Under the pieces are notes generated by a model that saw only the letters and a list, made by a program, of their open reading frames with translations, was not told where the DNA came from and did no database searches. Below, piece after piece: positions 9,416 through 20,480 of a DNA stretch of 64,000 nt; position 1 is the stretch's first letter; each line of letters begins with the position of its first letter. Origin of the DNA: Termitomyces sp. T153 (Eukaryota > Basidiomycota > Agaricomycetes > Agaricales > Lyophyllaceae); the NCBI GenBank assembly GCA_018296165.2, contig JACKQL020000004.1:1054001-1118000 (forward strand), given 5' to 3'. Both the position numbers and the translations under genes were made by a program.

Positions 9416-11547
9416 GGTGGGTGTGGGCCTCGTTTCTTGTCGCTCTTGGACTTGCTGCCTTCCCGCCTATTGTATATATGATTTTTTTGTACGCGAACAT
9501 GTCACTTCTTGGTCCCTGGGCGTGTGAAGTGAGATTTTTAGTTTTGTCTAGTGAGTTCAGAGGCGGGGGTTACGCCCGCTAGTGCCGTCTGCGCTGGCTA
9601 GTCCCGGGGTTTGTCGGGACGGGGCGGGGCATCGCAGGAGGGCTCCCGGGGTCTGTCGGGGTTGGTGGGAGTTCTCCGGTGGGGTCCCCGGCATTTCGGG
9701 CGGTGTCGTTGAGTTCGTTTCTTGGAAATTTTCGACTGGGGGTGTAGGGGACGTGCGCCGTTTTGGTAGTAGAGGGTGGCCTTTGAATTTTGTACGGCGC
9801 CCAACGGGTTCGGGGCTTTGGTTGTCTTGGCGGTGTGGTGGGCGGGGGTTAATGGGGGTCTTCCCATGGTCTAGCCCTTACGTCGGTATTGGTGGTAAAG
9901 GCGGGCGGGCCCTTTTTTATTGGCGGGGTTGGGTGAGGCGGGGTTCGTCTTCGCAGTATAGTCGGTCCGGGTCGGGGTTGTGTTTTGGAGTGCTGCGTCT
10001 GTGGGCGGGCCTGCTTCGGGTGGCGCTTTGGTGTGCTCCGGAGTGTTGATGACCGAGGGGGTAGGATGCGGGGTGATCAGTCCCAACCAGTTCCTTCGGG
10101 TCCGGGGCCCAATTTGGGGTTCCGGGTCATCTACGTGATATTGCTCTCCTGACCAAAGGTAAGCCCGCGGCGGATAAGGGGGGTCTTACGTGTTTCTGAT
10201 ACTTCCTCGAGTTCGGAGGTTCGGGGGTCGGTGGTTCCTTCATCGGGAAGAAGTGGGTGGTCCCGGAGTCGACTCAAGGGTCACTTGGTGGGGGTTTGTT
10301 GGTTGTTCATGGTTGTTGGGGCGGCGGAAGGTCGGCCGCGGGAGGGCACTGGAGTGGGGCTCCCCGGGAGATGCGGCAGGGTCGGATTTACTCTTCGTTC
10401 GTGTTCCGGAGCGGTCCGGAGATTGTGCAAGTGCAAGGGTGATAGTGGGGGGAGGCACTGCCAGCTTGTCTGGAGGCCCCGGTGATGTGGTCCCTATTTG
10501 GGCGGACATATTCCGGTGTAGGGGCGGGGTTCGGAGTGGGTGGTGATTTCTGTTGCGGAGTTGGGGCTACCAGGGCATCGTTGTCAAGCCGGCGCTGTGA
10601 GTCCTCTTGGTCAGATGTCGGGGTCGGAGCGGAGGCCCTGGAGTCGTGTCGCCAGGGTCCGGAGCTGGATTGATGGGTTCGGAGGGGTCTGGGTGGGACT
10701 GTTTCGGGCTGGCGCGGGGTCGTTTTGGGTCGTCGAGCCAGATGGGGGAGGTCTTTTGAGGATATGGGAGCGCGTGCCCTTGGGGTTGTCGGGTCGCTTA
10801 AATGGCCGATCGTTGTTTTCTGGATGATGGTGGGGCTTCTCCCTCCCTTATATGAACATGTCAGCGAATTTAGAGCACTTAGGGAACTACTTCGTATAGG
10901 GTCCTTTTTCCCTATAGTTAGTTCGGGGTGGCCCCTATGCTGGGGATTCCTTCGTGGGAGGTGGCGTAGTCTGGTGGCGGAGTGTAAGCTCGGGGATGTT
11001 TTGGTCCTGTTCCGGGGTTGTCAGGGTCGGGTCGGGGGAGTCGGGGCCCCTTCATTTGTTGGGCGGAGGTGACGGCCGATCGATCGAGGTCCGGAAGCAG
11101 GTCACGGGGTTGGAGCATAGCCTAGGTCTGAGGTTCTTGTCCTGTGGTGGATTCGAGCTTGATTTCGATGGTTTCGGGGTTAGTTGTCGGAGGGTTTATT
11201 TCCTTGGAGGGGGTCGATAATAGGGTTTGGTGATGTTGTTGGTGATTAGTCGCGTTCGTTGGTCTGCGGGGTTGCTGGGGGGCCGGTGGAAGATGATTTG
11301 ACGGTTTGCGCGAGGGGTTGGGAGTTGGGTGTGAGTTGGGGAAGGTGTCCGTGGGGGGAGCCGTTGTATGAAAGTAACTGGAGCAGAGGGGACGTTTGGT
11401 GTCGGATCCACGACTCAATGTGCCTCGGCAAATTGGGCAGGGCCGTATGAATCGTAAGGGTTCCCCGGCGCGGGTAGACCATAGACATCGGAGTTATTGG
11501 ATTGTGTGTGCGGAGATAATGCGGGCATCACGGACGGGGTAAGGTCG
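9416..11547. other. Interior of the nested element without recognised gene
   Basis: GC- and G-rich on the plus strand, with several open but low-complexity frames on both strands (up to about 155 codons). None shows pol, gag or host-family motifs. In such GC-rich DNA long antisense frames arise by composition alone, so I do not call genes here. Confidence 0.5.
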
Positions 11548-11559
11548 GGTCTTGATATT
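11548..11559 (-). other. Inferred self-priming primer-binding site
   Basis: One base inside the 5' LTR border, the minus strand reads AATATCAAGACC, perfectly complementary to GGTCTTGATATT at the inferred RNA 5' end in the LTR (plus 12246-12257 and 7595-7606). It does not look like a typical tRNA 3'-end primer site beginning TGG. Confidence 0.7.
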
Positions 11560-11560
11560 A

Positions 11561-12724
11561 TGTCAGGGTCCGCTGACCTCGGGGGCGCAGCTGCACTGGG
11601 CGAGTCCTTACTAGGCGGGCGTGATTCCCCTGCATTGGTGACTGGACACTCAAAGACATTCTGGGTCCTGGTGGTTTGCACGGGTAATTGGGGAGATGTG
11701 ATCCAGACAGATCCGGGAAGGTCCGGAGAAGTCGGATTGTGGGGAAATGAGACGGTCTTGGCGGGGTTCAGGCAGAAGGCCGTACGGGAGATTTGCGGAA
11801 GCAAGGGAGTAGGTGGCTGTGTGATCAATGGGGGCGGAGCCGGGGTTTGATGGGAGATCATTTGGAGTTGATGGAGTCTGGGACCGAGCGAAGAGTGAGG
11901 TTCGGACCTGGTAAGGGGTGTCGGGGTTCGTAATTATAATCGCGGAGTTTGTGAGGTCGTTAGGGTTGATGAAGAATTGGGCACAAGGGTCAGACGACGT
12001 CACCGAGACGGCGTTGGACGAGACATTATGGAACAAGAGTAGATTCGAGTGGAGGTACGAAACGATAACGAGAACGATAACGAAAAGGGGACGAGACAAG
12101 GCCGGGAGACTGAGATAAGACCGGGAGACTGAGATAAGATCGGGAGACTGAGATAAGACCGGGAAACTGAGAGTAAGGAGAAAAAGACACGAAAACGAAC
12201 ACGAAACACAAAAAGGAAGCAATCAGACCATAGGTAACGTTAAGCAATATCAAGACCGGGGTACGAAGAGCTACTTGATGACTTATGTACTGACTACCGG
12301 AGGACTTCGGGGTACGTCGGCTGTGGCGGCGGGGCTTGGCGGGGCTTGACGGAGCGGGCGGGTGTCGGTTGTGATCGAAGATCGTGCCGCGCTGATACGT
12401 TGATGGGATCGCGGTTGTTCCGAGGTTGTCGTGATATTCCGGAATAGGTCGGAGGAAGCAGGGTGTTGAGTTAATGATGGGTGGGCGAAGATCAGGAGTA
12501 GCGGGGGTGGTTCTCGGGGTTTGGGAAGCCCAGGGTAAGTGTCAGTGGCTGCGGGGCAGGCACCGAAGTTGGCCAGGGGGCCGTCGGAGTTAGCCGGGGA
12601 TGTGTCGGAGTTAGCCGAAGTAGGCGTGGGCATGGGCGGAAGTTCGGCGGAGCGTTGGGGGTCCTTTTGGGGGTTCGGGGGTTTGATGGACGATGTGCGG
12701 GGCTTTGGGGAATGGGTCGTGACA
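11561..12724 (-). repeat. 5' LTR of the nested element
   Basis: 1164 bp. Begins TGTCAGGGTC and ends GGTCGTGACA on the plus strand, with a one-base gap relative to the left LTR near 12411. It is followed by target duplication CGCAC at 12725-12729. Confidence 0.96.
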
Positions 12725-15700
12725 CGCACCTTGTACCTGACTGGGTTCCTGTGCTCGTCCTTCTTTATCTTGAAGATAGGTTGACCTTTTCTGACTTTTT
12801 GTCCTTTTGGTACTTCTGATTGTGGGATTAATCGATACACTCCCATCTCCTTCAGCAACTTCATCTCTTCTCGGTATCCTTCCTCCCATTTCTCTGCATC
12901 CAGCCCCCTCTTTGCTTCTTCCCATGTCCTGGGTTCCTCCTCTATGTTGGACGGTAGTGGGTCGATGTCACTGAATTGCGTGAGTATGGCTGCCAAGATT
13001 CGATCATGATCGACTTCAGCATTGGGTGCAGGTGCTTGTTGATTGTTACTCTTGATCGTCAAAGGCGCTTGATGTTCATCCTTTGCCTCCATCTCCACTG
13101 TGTTTGACTCTTGCCCCTCTATCCTCCTTTCCATCCTCTGCTCTTTTATTCTTTGCCCACTCTGCCTCGACTCCTCAACTGCTCTCTCTAGCCTCATTGG
13201 TGGTCTCCTTGTATCCCCTGCCACCTTCTCAGTTGGTTGTCGTACCCGACTCGACCTTCGTAGTCCTGCAGTTTTGGTTGGGTCAGCATCGTTTTGCTCA
13301 AGTTTTGTTTCTTGTGCTTCTTCGTTGATGTCAAATCTGCTGAGGTCATCGTTGTTGTCTTGGGGTGTCAGGGGTGAAGCGTTGTCGAGCTCTTGTAGGC
13401 TGGGAATAGGAGGGATATTGGACTTGACTGAAGGTGATGGAGGTGAGTCTGTGCCGTTCTCAGTTTCATGGCGCTCGATAAACTTGACGTGGTAGGACTG
13501 GTAGACCTTTCTATTGTTCTTGTCCCAGCAGCGGTACATCTTGGAGTTGGTACCATATCCGATTAGTATACATTTGATTGAACATGGTTGTACTTTTGGA
13601 TTGTGGGTGGTTATGAACACAAATGCGCGGCATCCTATTTCACACATGTACGAGTAATCGGGTTGTCTGTTGAACCATTTTTCGTAAGGCGTCTTTCCGT
13701 TGAGTGACTTGGTAGGCGTTTTTGAGTGAAGGTGTGTCGCCGTGAGATAGAACTCATCCCACAGGTATTCTGGACAATTTGAGTTGATTCTCATTGATCT
13801 TGCCTTTCCCATCAGTGTCCTGTGCATGCGCTCAACTCTCCCAATGTGGGCAGACATATATGGTGCGCTGTGTTCATTCGTCACCCCTCTCGATGCTAAC
13901 CACTCCTCCATTTGATTGCTTTTAAGTTCACCGTCGAAGCCAGTCCTGTATTTACCGACTTTCAAGCCTGTCTCATTTTTGCGAGCAAGTTCCCAAGCTT
14001 TCAGTGTTTCGAACACTTCATCTTTTGTTTTAAGAGGAAAGGACCAGGCCATGTTGGTATAGTCATCCACTACATCCAGTATATAGTGATTTCCAGACCT
14101 CGACTGCACATTCACCGGTCCCATCAGATCCGCCCACACTATCTCAAGCCTCTGCGTTGCTCTATGTCCCTCCTGCCTAACTTTTGGAACAGGTGTTCTG
14201 GTCTGCTTGCCCAGAATGCAACTGTCACAGTTTGGCGGTTGACAATGAAGGGGAGTGAGCGCACCATTGATCCTGTGATCGCGGGCTAACTGCATAATGG
14301 CTTGATAGTTGGTGTGACCTAGGCGACGGTGCCAGGTTTTGAGGTCAGCTTGTTGATGGACGGCATATACGTGTTCGGCTACTGCTCCTGATAGATCAAT
14401 CGAATACAGTTTCTTCCCTTTTAACAAGGGGCCTTTGGCAATCACGGTTTTGGTGATACAGTCGACAATGTGTACACCTTCGCGATTGAAATGGGTGTAG
14501 GTATTATTGTCGAGGGACATTCGGCTTACAGAGATGAGGCGGACAGTTGAGTTTGGTACGTAGAGTGCGTTGCGCAAGGGGACCATGGTTCCTTCTGCAG
14601 TGTGTAGCTGGATGCACCCTATTCCACAGGTGGAAATCGCTGAGCCACCCACGCCCTTTATAGCTTTGGGAGTGATGGGTTGGAGAGTTAAGAAGTCGGA
14701 TTTGCATGGAGATATGTGTACCGTCACTCCTGAGTCTATGAAGAATGGATGTTCTGCTGTGGTGGCGAGTACTGTCTCCAAGTCCTGGTTGAGGGGGGCG
14801 ATCGTTGTCGGACAGGGTTGGTTGACTTCGTGTGAGTATTCCTGCCAGTCAACGGATGCCATTGGTTCTATCTCCTCCTCAATGATTGCCATCCAGCCTT
14901 CCCACTCTACCTTGTTGAGTCCGGCAGGTACCTCGTCCGTCACCAGTCCTGCAAAGCCTGCTGAGTTGGGCGTAGTACTGAGTGTCTGTAGCTTCTCCAG
15001 CTGACTTTCCTCAAGCAGATAAACTTTTCCTGCTGGGCCAGTAAGCTGTGTGTAGGTTTTTGGGTGACTCCCCAGAGCGCTCTTTCCCTTCACAGGTGGG
15101 GCGCTGCCTGCTGCCTGGGCAGCATTCCTGGCGGCTTCAAAACCTTCCTTCGCCATTGCTCCTCCTGGATGAGCACAGTATGGGGCTTTGTGTCCACCAC
15201 ATGGACAACCATGGGTGGCACAGGTGGTGCAACATTTTGTACCAGCATGGTGGGAATGTCCAGGGAGCCATGGTTTCATCGACTTAAAACGCCCTCGATT
15301 TGTCGCAGCCAGTGCAGTGTCTGTTGATAGGGCTCCGTTTGATGCCTTCAGCGTGGTGAGGTTCTGGACGGTCTCCAGGAGCTTTCTAATATTGTCTGAC
15401 GTGTATGGTGTTGCCTTTGTTGCGTCGGCAAGTCCCCTGGAGATCTGGGCCTGGATCGGTTCATACTGAGTGCTGTTTAGACTGTTTAGAAGGACGACAC
15501 ATTTGAAGATGTCCCTGTCCAGGGTCTGAATGGCAAAAATCCGATTCACGATGTCACAGATGCGCTTCGTGGTGTCGGGCAGGGGTTCGCTGGGGGAGCA
15601 CTGGATTCGCAGCACTTCTTGGATCAACGTGACCATACGGACAGGTCCTTCTCCCTCTGCTCGCGCTTTCACGAGTGCATACAGCTTTGCTGCACTCGGG

Positions 15701-16002
15701 GCATCGTCCACTCCCTCGTACTCAGTCTCATCGAGGGCTGTGAGGATGACTGCTTTGGTGAGATTGTCATTAGCAACCCAGTTCTGGTAAGCCACTGGCT
15801 CAGCGGTGTCACTGGGTGTCCTGACAAGCAGTCCAAAAGCATAGAATTTGAGTCCTAGCAGCAAAAGGTGGATCTCGAGGGCTTTGGACCACTTCGCAAA
15901 GTTGGCGGTGGGAGAGTTTCTGTTGAATTTGTCATGTTTCCAATCCGCGCCTCAGATGGATATGGCGCGGATGGACGGAGCATTAGTGTCAGAAGAAGAC
16001 AT
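12725..16002 (-). pseudogene. Copia polyprotein, N-terminal part: gag, protease, integrase, start of RT
   Basis: The in-frame ATG at 16002-16000 begins MSSSDTNAPSIRAISI, followed by TGA at 15954-15952 where CGA (Arg) is likely; the frame then continues as GADWKHDKF. Next come a gag UBN2-like helical region (VRMVTLIQEVLRIQCS), a cysteine/histidine cluster (GCPCGGHKAPYCAHPGG), the protease site FFIDSGVTVHIS, and the GAG-pre-integrase block HRRLGHTNYQAIMQLARD. The integrase core has WADLMGPVNV, DVVDDY, TGFDGELKS and GRVERMHRTLMG, supplying the D, D and E residues. The frame stops making copia sense after NPVRYKVR at the CGCAC target duplication, where the nested LTR begins. The remainder of pol resumes at 6909. 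Confidence 0.93.
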
Positions 16003-16226
16003 CTCAGAATTGACTGTCGTAGTCTAGCAGGGAGGTAGAAGATTTCTTTTTCGTCAAAGGACAATAGAGCGCTTTCCCGAATTGGGATAAGATATGTGAT
16101 ATCCCCGACAAGGGGAGTGATGGCTTGGAGATAATCCCAAATTGGGTTGGTCCGTAAGGCCAGGAACAGAGAAGACAAAAGGGTTTCCAACGAGCAGCGG
16201 TACGACGAGTAGCCTGCTCAGTTTTT

Positions 16227-16236
16227 GCCCATAACC
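16227..16236 (-). other. Copia primer-binding site (half-tRNA type)
   Basis: Directly next to the 5' LTR the minus strand reads GGTTATGGGC. Its complement GCCCATAACC is the anticodon-arm sequence of eukaryotic initiator tRNA-Met. Drosophila copia and yeast Ty5 are known to prime with a tRNA-iMet fragment ending in the anticodon loop, so this is the expected site for that mechanism. Confidence 0.8.
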
Positions 16237-16609
16237 TGTTGGAATCCCAACTAGCAGTGACAATAGACAGGTGTTGGTAACACCTAGAAGGCAAATTATA
16301 TCTAGAAGACAGACCATATCAGTTGAAGTATTCCTCAGAATCGTATAATCGAGACTATATTGTATGTACCTAGAAGACAGATTATATCAGTTGAAGTATT
16401 CTAGGTACGACTATCAGTATGAGTGGATATGAGTATGGTGTAAGTAACGTACCCTCAGAATCGTATAATCGAGACTGAGGGTACTGCAGTAGCGGGTGTG
16501 TATATATATCAGATTCAGACAAAGGAGTCGGTGGCCCTCGGTGGCCCTAGCTCCCTGACAATGGTGTGCGCGGTACTCTTCACATCATCACGTCCACGGT
16601 ATTCTAACA
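16237..16609 (-). repeat. Copia 5' LTR (right copy)
   Basis: 373 bp, TGTTGGAAT to ATTCTAACA, followed by target duplication AAGAG at 16610-16614. Confidence 0.97.
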
Positions 16610-16734
16610 AAGAGCAGTTGGTGTCCCGGTCCATGGCTTTGGTTCAATCTTTGAACCTGCGAGTCAGCAGATACTTATCACAAAATTTTTTTGATCATAT
16701 ATAGGAAAGAACGGGGTGTCATGTATCTGTATCA

Positions 16735-17110
16735 TTTCTCGTCATTTCCCTCTCCCTCGCATAGGGTGTTAAACCCTGTACTTGCGACGGCTAAAAATCA
16801 GATAATCTACTGCAGCCTTGCTCCACACCATTTTAATCAACGATCAATCATCGCTGTTGTTCTTCCTTTCTCCTGAAGTGGATTTGCACCCTGTATCATC
16901 TATATTATCGACTTGAACGCAATCTCGGGTAAAGAGAAGAAAATGTTCTCGACTATTCGTGACTCAGATATATACTACTTGTCGTTTGTCTTCAAATTTA
17001 ACACTCGAAAGCTTGAAAGTGACTACGCAACATATCGATCCTTTCATGAATTGTTTGTTCTTCTCCGTCATTTCTCGTATCAATCGTCAGTTTTCATTTT
17101 CTCTTTGCGA
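16735..17110 (+). repeat. Duplicated block upstream of peptide gene 1
   Basis: Matches 18430-18830 over most of its length. Shared landmarks are ATTTCTCGTCATTTCCCTCT, GCGACGGCTAAAAATCAGATA, CATCTATATTATCGACTTGA, and CTTCAAATTTAACACTC. The blocks are the upstream parts of a tandem duplication that also includes the peptide genes. Confidence 0.85.
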
Positions 17111-17766
17111 CGCTAGTGCTAAGATAAGATAATCCTATCGCAAATGACCACACCATTTTGGTTAACGTTTTTATCAGTCATAACAAACTTTTTTCAAGTT
17201 GACTGATTTGCGTCGAACTAAGATGTCCAGACTTTGACTACTCGACGACTCGGATCAACAAGGTGCAAAACAGATTTACGCAAGATGATAGCATTTTGAA
17301 TCCAATGGAGTCTGAGGCGCTGCCGTGACTGGCACAGTGAAACACCAGGCTATGACAGCAGTGGCGTGACGACTTGAGATTACGTAGAGTTCAATACTGA
17401 TGTAAACCAGGATAAACTCTGTTCTTGACTAGCTAAATATCGTACTTTTATAGTATAGTAGGTTTGTCAAGTAAAGTAAAGAAGGAGAAAAATTGTAAGT
17501 AAGTTTTCGTAGAAGTTTTCATAGATCGAAGAAAATAGGTTTCATCTGCGGTCAATATAGTTAAGTCAATATAGGGTCCTATGCCGGTTTTGGTAAGTGG
17601 CTTGTGCACTAGCAATTGGAAGTAATGAGGCTCGCCGCTACACAGAGGGGCCCACAGGCTAGCTGTCAACTTAGCGTTGCTCGTTGCAACAACCGGAACG
17701 AAAACAGAGATCTGGCCGTGGACACTTATCGCAATCGTAACATGTAACATGCGTGTCTCGTCTTTC

Positions 17767-17772
17767 TATAAA
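17767..17772 (+). promoter_or_regulatory. TATA box of peptide gene 1
   Basis: TATAAA in the context CTTTCTATAAAGAGTGGCC, 90 bp before the ATG. The same box and following CATCGCTTAAC.TCTCAAAG sequence recur before the other peptide genes. Confidence 0.7.
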
Positions 17773-17856
17773 GAGTGGCCCAAACTAGAGCTTTTTCTCT
17801 CCATCATCGCTTAACATCTCAAAGCGACTATCTTTCATAAGTTCATCCTCAGCGCA

Positions 17857-18181
17857 ATGCCTTCTCTACGCATCCTCTTCCTCTTTGTCGCTTCCACCCT
17901 TGCGACCATGACTCTATCTCTTGCCGTGCCCGAGAGCATGGACTCCACCTCTATCCGAATTGAAAAACGCAATATTTTCAACGAGTATGTAAACAATCTT
18001 TGGCCACCATTTGATTATACTTGTATTCAAATTGTGATTGGTTACTAGAGAAGCCCTCATCAAAACATTGAAAGAACAAGCTGAAGCAAAGGAGGAATTC
18101 CTCAAAACCGTTGATTATTCTACTTATCAGCCTAAGATTCGAAAACCAAGTGGGCCCAAGATAATAGCGGTGAACGTGTAA
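17857..18181 (+). CDS. Small secreted Kex2-processed peptide precursor, copy 1
   Basis: Two exons, 17857-17984 and 18049-18181, with a 64-nt intron (GTATGT...ACTAG) in phase 2; the product is 86 residues. Residues 1-23 form a signal peptide (MPSLRILFLFVASTLATMTL then SLA). Residues 24-38 form a short propeptide that ends IEKR, a classical Kex2 cut site. The mature part, residues 39-86, has no cysteine. It begins NIFNEEALIKTLKEQAEA, a charged amphipathic helix, then a Tyr/Pro/Lys-rich tail ending GPKIIAVNV. There is no CaaX box, so it is not a farnesylated mating pheromone. Copies 2 and 3 at 19292 and 25165 share the layout, intron position and TATA promoter. I do not recognise the family; a secreted signalling, defence or structural peptide are all possible. 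Confidence 0.85.
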
Positions 18182-18429
18182 CCCGAGGGCCGTGTAAAGG
18201 AGGCTGAGCTGGCGGTGTGTAGTCCAAAACGGCGGAACAACCATCTCCTTATACCGTAGTTCTTGCTGTATGAATGCCTTTGGATTGGAAATCATACATC
18301 GTTCTCATTGTCAGAAGCCTGGCCCAGGGCACAAATCTTTTTCCTTTTTTTTTCTTCAATGTTAGCACCCAAAAACCTCCCAATATCACAATTTTTTTTG
18401 ATCATATATATGAAGGAATGAGTTGCCAT

Positions 18430-18830
18430 GTACCTGCATCATTTCTCGTCATTTCCCTCTCCCGTGCGTAGAGTTTTAAAAGCTGTACTTGCGACGGCTC
18501 AAAATCAGATAATCTATTGCAGCTTGCTCCACACCATTTTAATCAACGATCAATCGTCGCTGTTGTTCTTCCCTTCTTCTGAAGTTGATTTGTACCCTGT
18601 ATCATCTATATTATCGACTTGAATGCAAGCTCGAGTATTGAAAGTAATGTTCTCGACTAGTCGTGACTCAGATATATACTCCTTGTCGTTTGTCTTCAAA
18701 TTTAACACTCAAAAGCTTGAGAGTGACTACGCAACATATGAATCCTTTCATGAATTGTTTGTTCTTCTCCGTCATTTCTCGGTTTTCATTTTCTCTTCCT
18801 TTGCGACGGTAGTGCCAAGATAATATAATC
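18430..18830 (+). repeat. Duplicated block upstream of peptide gene 2
   Basis: Second copy of 16735-17110. The distance between the blocks (about 1.7 kb) and between the gene starts (1435 bp) shows a tandem duplication later altered by indels. Confidence 0.85.
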
Positions 18831-19201
18831 TTATCCCAAATGCCCATACCATCTTGGTGAACGTTCTTATCCGCCATAACAAGGCCATAATAAACTTTTT
18901 TCAAGTTGACTGATTTGGGTCAAATTAAGATGTCCAGACTTTTGACTGCTCGACGACTCCGAGTCGGATCAAAAAGGTGCGGAACATATTTACGCAAGAT
19001 GATAGCATTTTGAATCCAATGGAAGTCTGAGAGGCGCCACCGTGACTGGCAGAGCATTCTGTGGGGGCAGTCAACTTGGTTTTGCTCGGTCCAGTTGCAA
19101 CAGCCAGAACGAAGACCGACATCCGACCACGGACAATTTCTGGCGATCGTAACATGTAACATTCATGTTGTTGAACGTTGCTCATGCGTGTTCCGTCTTT
19201 C

Positions 19202-19207
19202 TATAAA
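19202..19207 (+). promoter_or_regulatory. TATA box of peptide gene 2
   Basis: TATAAA in CTTTCTATAAAGACTGGCC, 90 bp before the ATG, aligned with the box of copy 1. Confidence 0.7.
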
Positions 19208-19291
19208 GACTGGCCCAAACTGGGGCTTTTCCTCTTCATCATCGCTTAACCTCTCAAAGTGACTATCTATAATAAACTCATCCTTAGCGCA

Positions 19292-19568
19292 ATGCCTTCT
19301 CTACGCATCGCTCTCCTCTTTGTTGCTTCCACCCTTGCGACCATGCCTCTATCTCTCGCCGTGCCCCAGAGCATCGACTCCAGCTCTGGTCAACTCGAAA
19401 AACGCATGTTCCTGTATGTCATTAATCTTTGGCTATCATTCTACGAAATATACTGATATTCAATTCGTGATTACTAGGTCGGGCCTCGAAGAATGGGCAA
19501 AAGAAGAAGCTGAAGCACTGGAAAAATACCTTGAAGAAGACCTAAATTCTAGGCCTAATGCCGTGTAA
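19292..19568 (+). CDS. Small secreted Kex2-processed peptide precursor, copy 2 (short form)
   Basis: Exons 19292-19413 and 19478-19568, with a 64-nt intron (GTATGT...ACTAG) in phase 2; the product is 70 residues. The signal peptide and propeptide are close to copy 1, with the Kex2 site QLEKR at residues 34-38. The predicted mature peptide is only 32 residues (MFLSGLEEWAKEEAEALEKY and a short end), strongly acidic and helical. Its stop codon lies in GCCGTGTAAAGGAGGCTG, which in copies 1 and 3 is 3' untranslated sequence. A deletion therefore removed the Tyr/Pro/Lys-rich tail and fused the frame to the old 3' region. An upstream in-frame ATG at 19259 would place the signal peptide inside the protein, so I chose the ATG at 19292, which matches its relatives. 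Confidence 0.82.
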
Positions 19569-19904
19569 AGGAGGCTGCGCTGGCGGTATGTGGCTGAGCG
19601 ACCGACTCCACATACTACATGCGAGTACTTACTTACGTCATAGTTTTCGATGTATGGATGCCTTTGTAAAATCCAAAGCAGATTATACGAAGGAATAGTT
19701 GCCATCAGTCTGAGGTTCCCCTGTGATCACGTATATACGTCAGTCGAGTCGTCCATCCATCCATCCATCCATCCAGTCTTTCGTGAACTTTTGATTCGTT
19801 GTCATTGCCAGAAGCCTGGCCCAGGGCGAATGATGTACAAATACTTTTCGATCATATATATGTGCCAAGGAACGAACGGATTGTCATCGGTCCCACTGCA
19901 TCAT

Positions 19905-20480
19905 CATTTCTCGTTTCAAACCCTACTTGCAACGGCTAAAAATCAGATAATCTATTGCAGCTTGCTATATATTTGCCTATACCATTTATGGTTAATGTTT
20001 TCTAATCAGCTATAACAAACTTTTTCAAAGACTTAGTATCGTAAGATATCCAAAATCGTACGTAAGTGATGTACTCTACCACTGAACTAGAGGGGAGCTA
20101 GAGCTACATCATGATCATGTATAGCTGCTGGTGGGACAACAGGGGTCAAGCAGTAACGAATGGCACCATCAGTGCTCGGAATCAGTTCAACATCAAATAC
20201 ACGAAGATAATAATAACTTCGGATTGTTTCCAGTTTAGCACTCAAATGAGTGAGTAGAGGTTTAACGTTCAACGTTCAACTATTTGATACAAACAGGTTG
20301 TCATTCTGTCTGAGGTCTAGTATCAAATCGTCATTTCCCTCTCCCTCGCGTAGGTTCAATCCCTGTGCTTGCGACGGCTAAAAATCATATCACCTATTGC
20401 ATGCAGCTCGCTATATATATATTTGTTCATACCATTTATAGATAGCTTTTTTTTATCAGCCATAGCACAATTTATAAAAC
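19905..20480 (+). repeat. Two further copies of the peptide-locus flank repeat
   Basis: At about 19905-20030 and 20325-20480 the sequence repeats the flank motif: CTTGC.ACGGCTAAAAATCA, ATAATCTATTGCAGCTTGCT, then CATTTATGGTTAA.GTTTT and CAGC.ATA.CA. The same motif is at 16770-16870, 18485-18560 and 25800-25905. No coding part accompanies these two copies. Confidence 0.7.
20071..20098 (-). other. Possible truncated tRNA 5' half
   Basis: On the minus strand GCTCCCCTCTAGTTCAGTGG followed by TAGAGTAC resembles a tRNA acceptor strand and D arm. I find no matching 3' acceptor strand or T arm, so it would be a fragment or chance similarity. Confidence 0.35.

Larger units (their letters stand above)
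6910..12724 (-). mobile_element. Non-autonomous, apparently self-primed LTR retrotransposon nested in the copia element
   Basis: The 5815-bp element sits in the RT gene of the copia element with target duplication CGCAC (6905-6909 and 12725-12729). The LTRs are 6910-8074 (1165 bp) and 11561-12724 (1164 bp), with termini TGTCA and TGACA and about 2-3% divergence by eye. On the minus strand a purine tract (GAAAGGGGGGTGA) abuts the left LTR, so the left LTR is 3'. The 12 bases next to the 5' LTR are complementary to a segment inside the LTR that lies 32 nt after a TATA box, as in Tf1-type self-priming. The interior has no protease, reverse transcriptase or integrase; it carries one spliced coiled-coil gene on the opposite strand. 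It therefore must have moved with enzymes from a relative. A solo LTR of the same family lies at 36149-37302. Confidence 0.92.
5110..16609 (-). mobile_element. Ty1/copia LTR retrotransposon, complete but split by a nested LTR element
   Basis: The element is bounded by 373-bp LTRs (5110-5482 and 16237-16609) that start TGTTGGAAT and end ATTCTAACA. I counted five differences between them, all transitions. The flanking pentamers are AAGAG at 5105-5109 and AAGAG at 16610-16614, a perfect target duplication. Transcription runs right to left: a primer site abuts the right LTR (16227-16236) and a polypurine tract abuts the left LTR. The polyprotein order gag, protease, integrase, reverse transcriptase, RNase H is that of copia elements. 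Without the nested 5815-bp insertion and one copy of its target duplication the element would be about 5.7 kb. Two in-frame TGA codons and the insertion make this copy unable to encode its proteins. Confidence 0.97.

Noticed and set aside
8388..9500. 370-codon minus-strand frame opposite the coiled-coil gene
   Set aside because: Pro/Ala/Arg-rich low complexity, as expected on the antisense of GC-rich coding DNA. The plus strand has a coiled coil and two frame-restoring introns.
16954..17115. Reading frame with FVFKFNTRKLESDYATYRSFH duplicated at 18620-18823
   Set aside because: Conserved because the whole upstream block is duplicated. The end of the frame differs between copies and there is no family signal.
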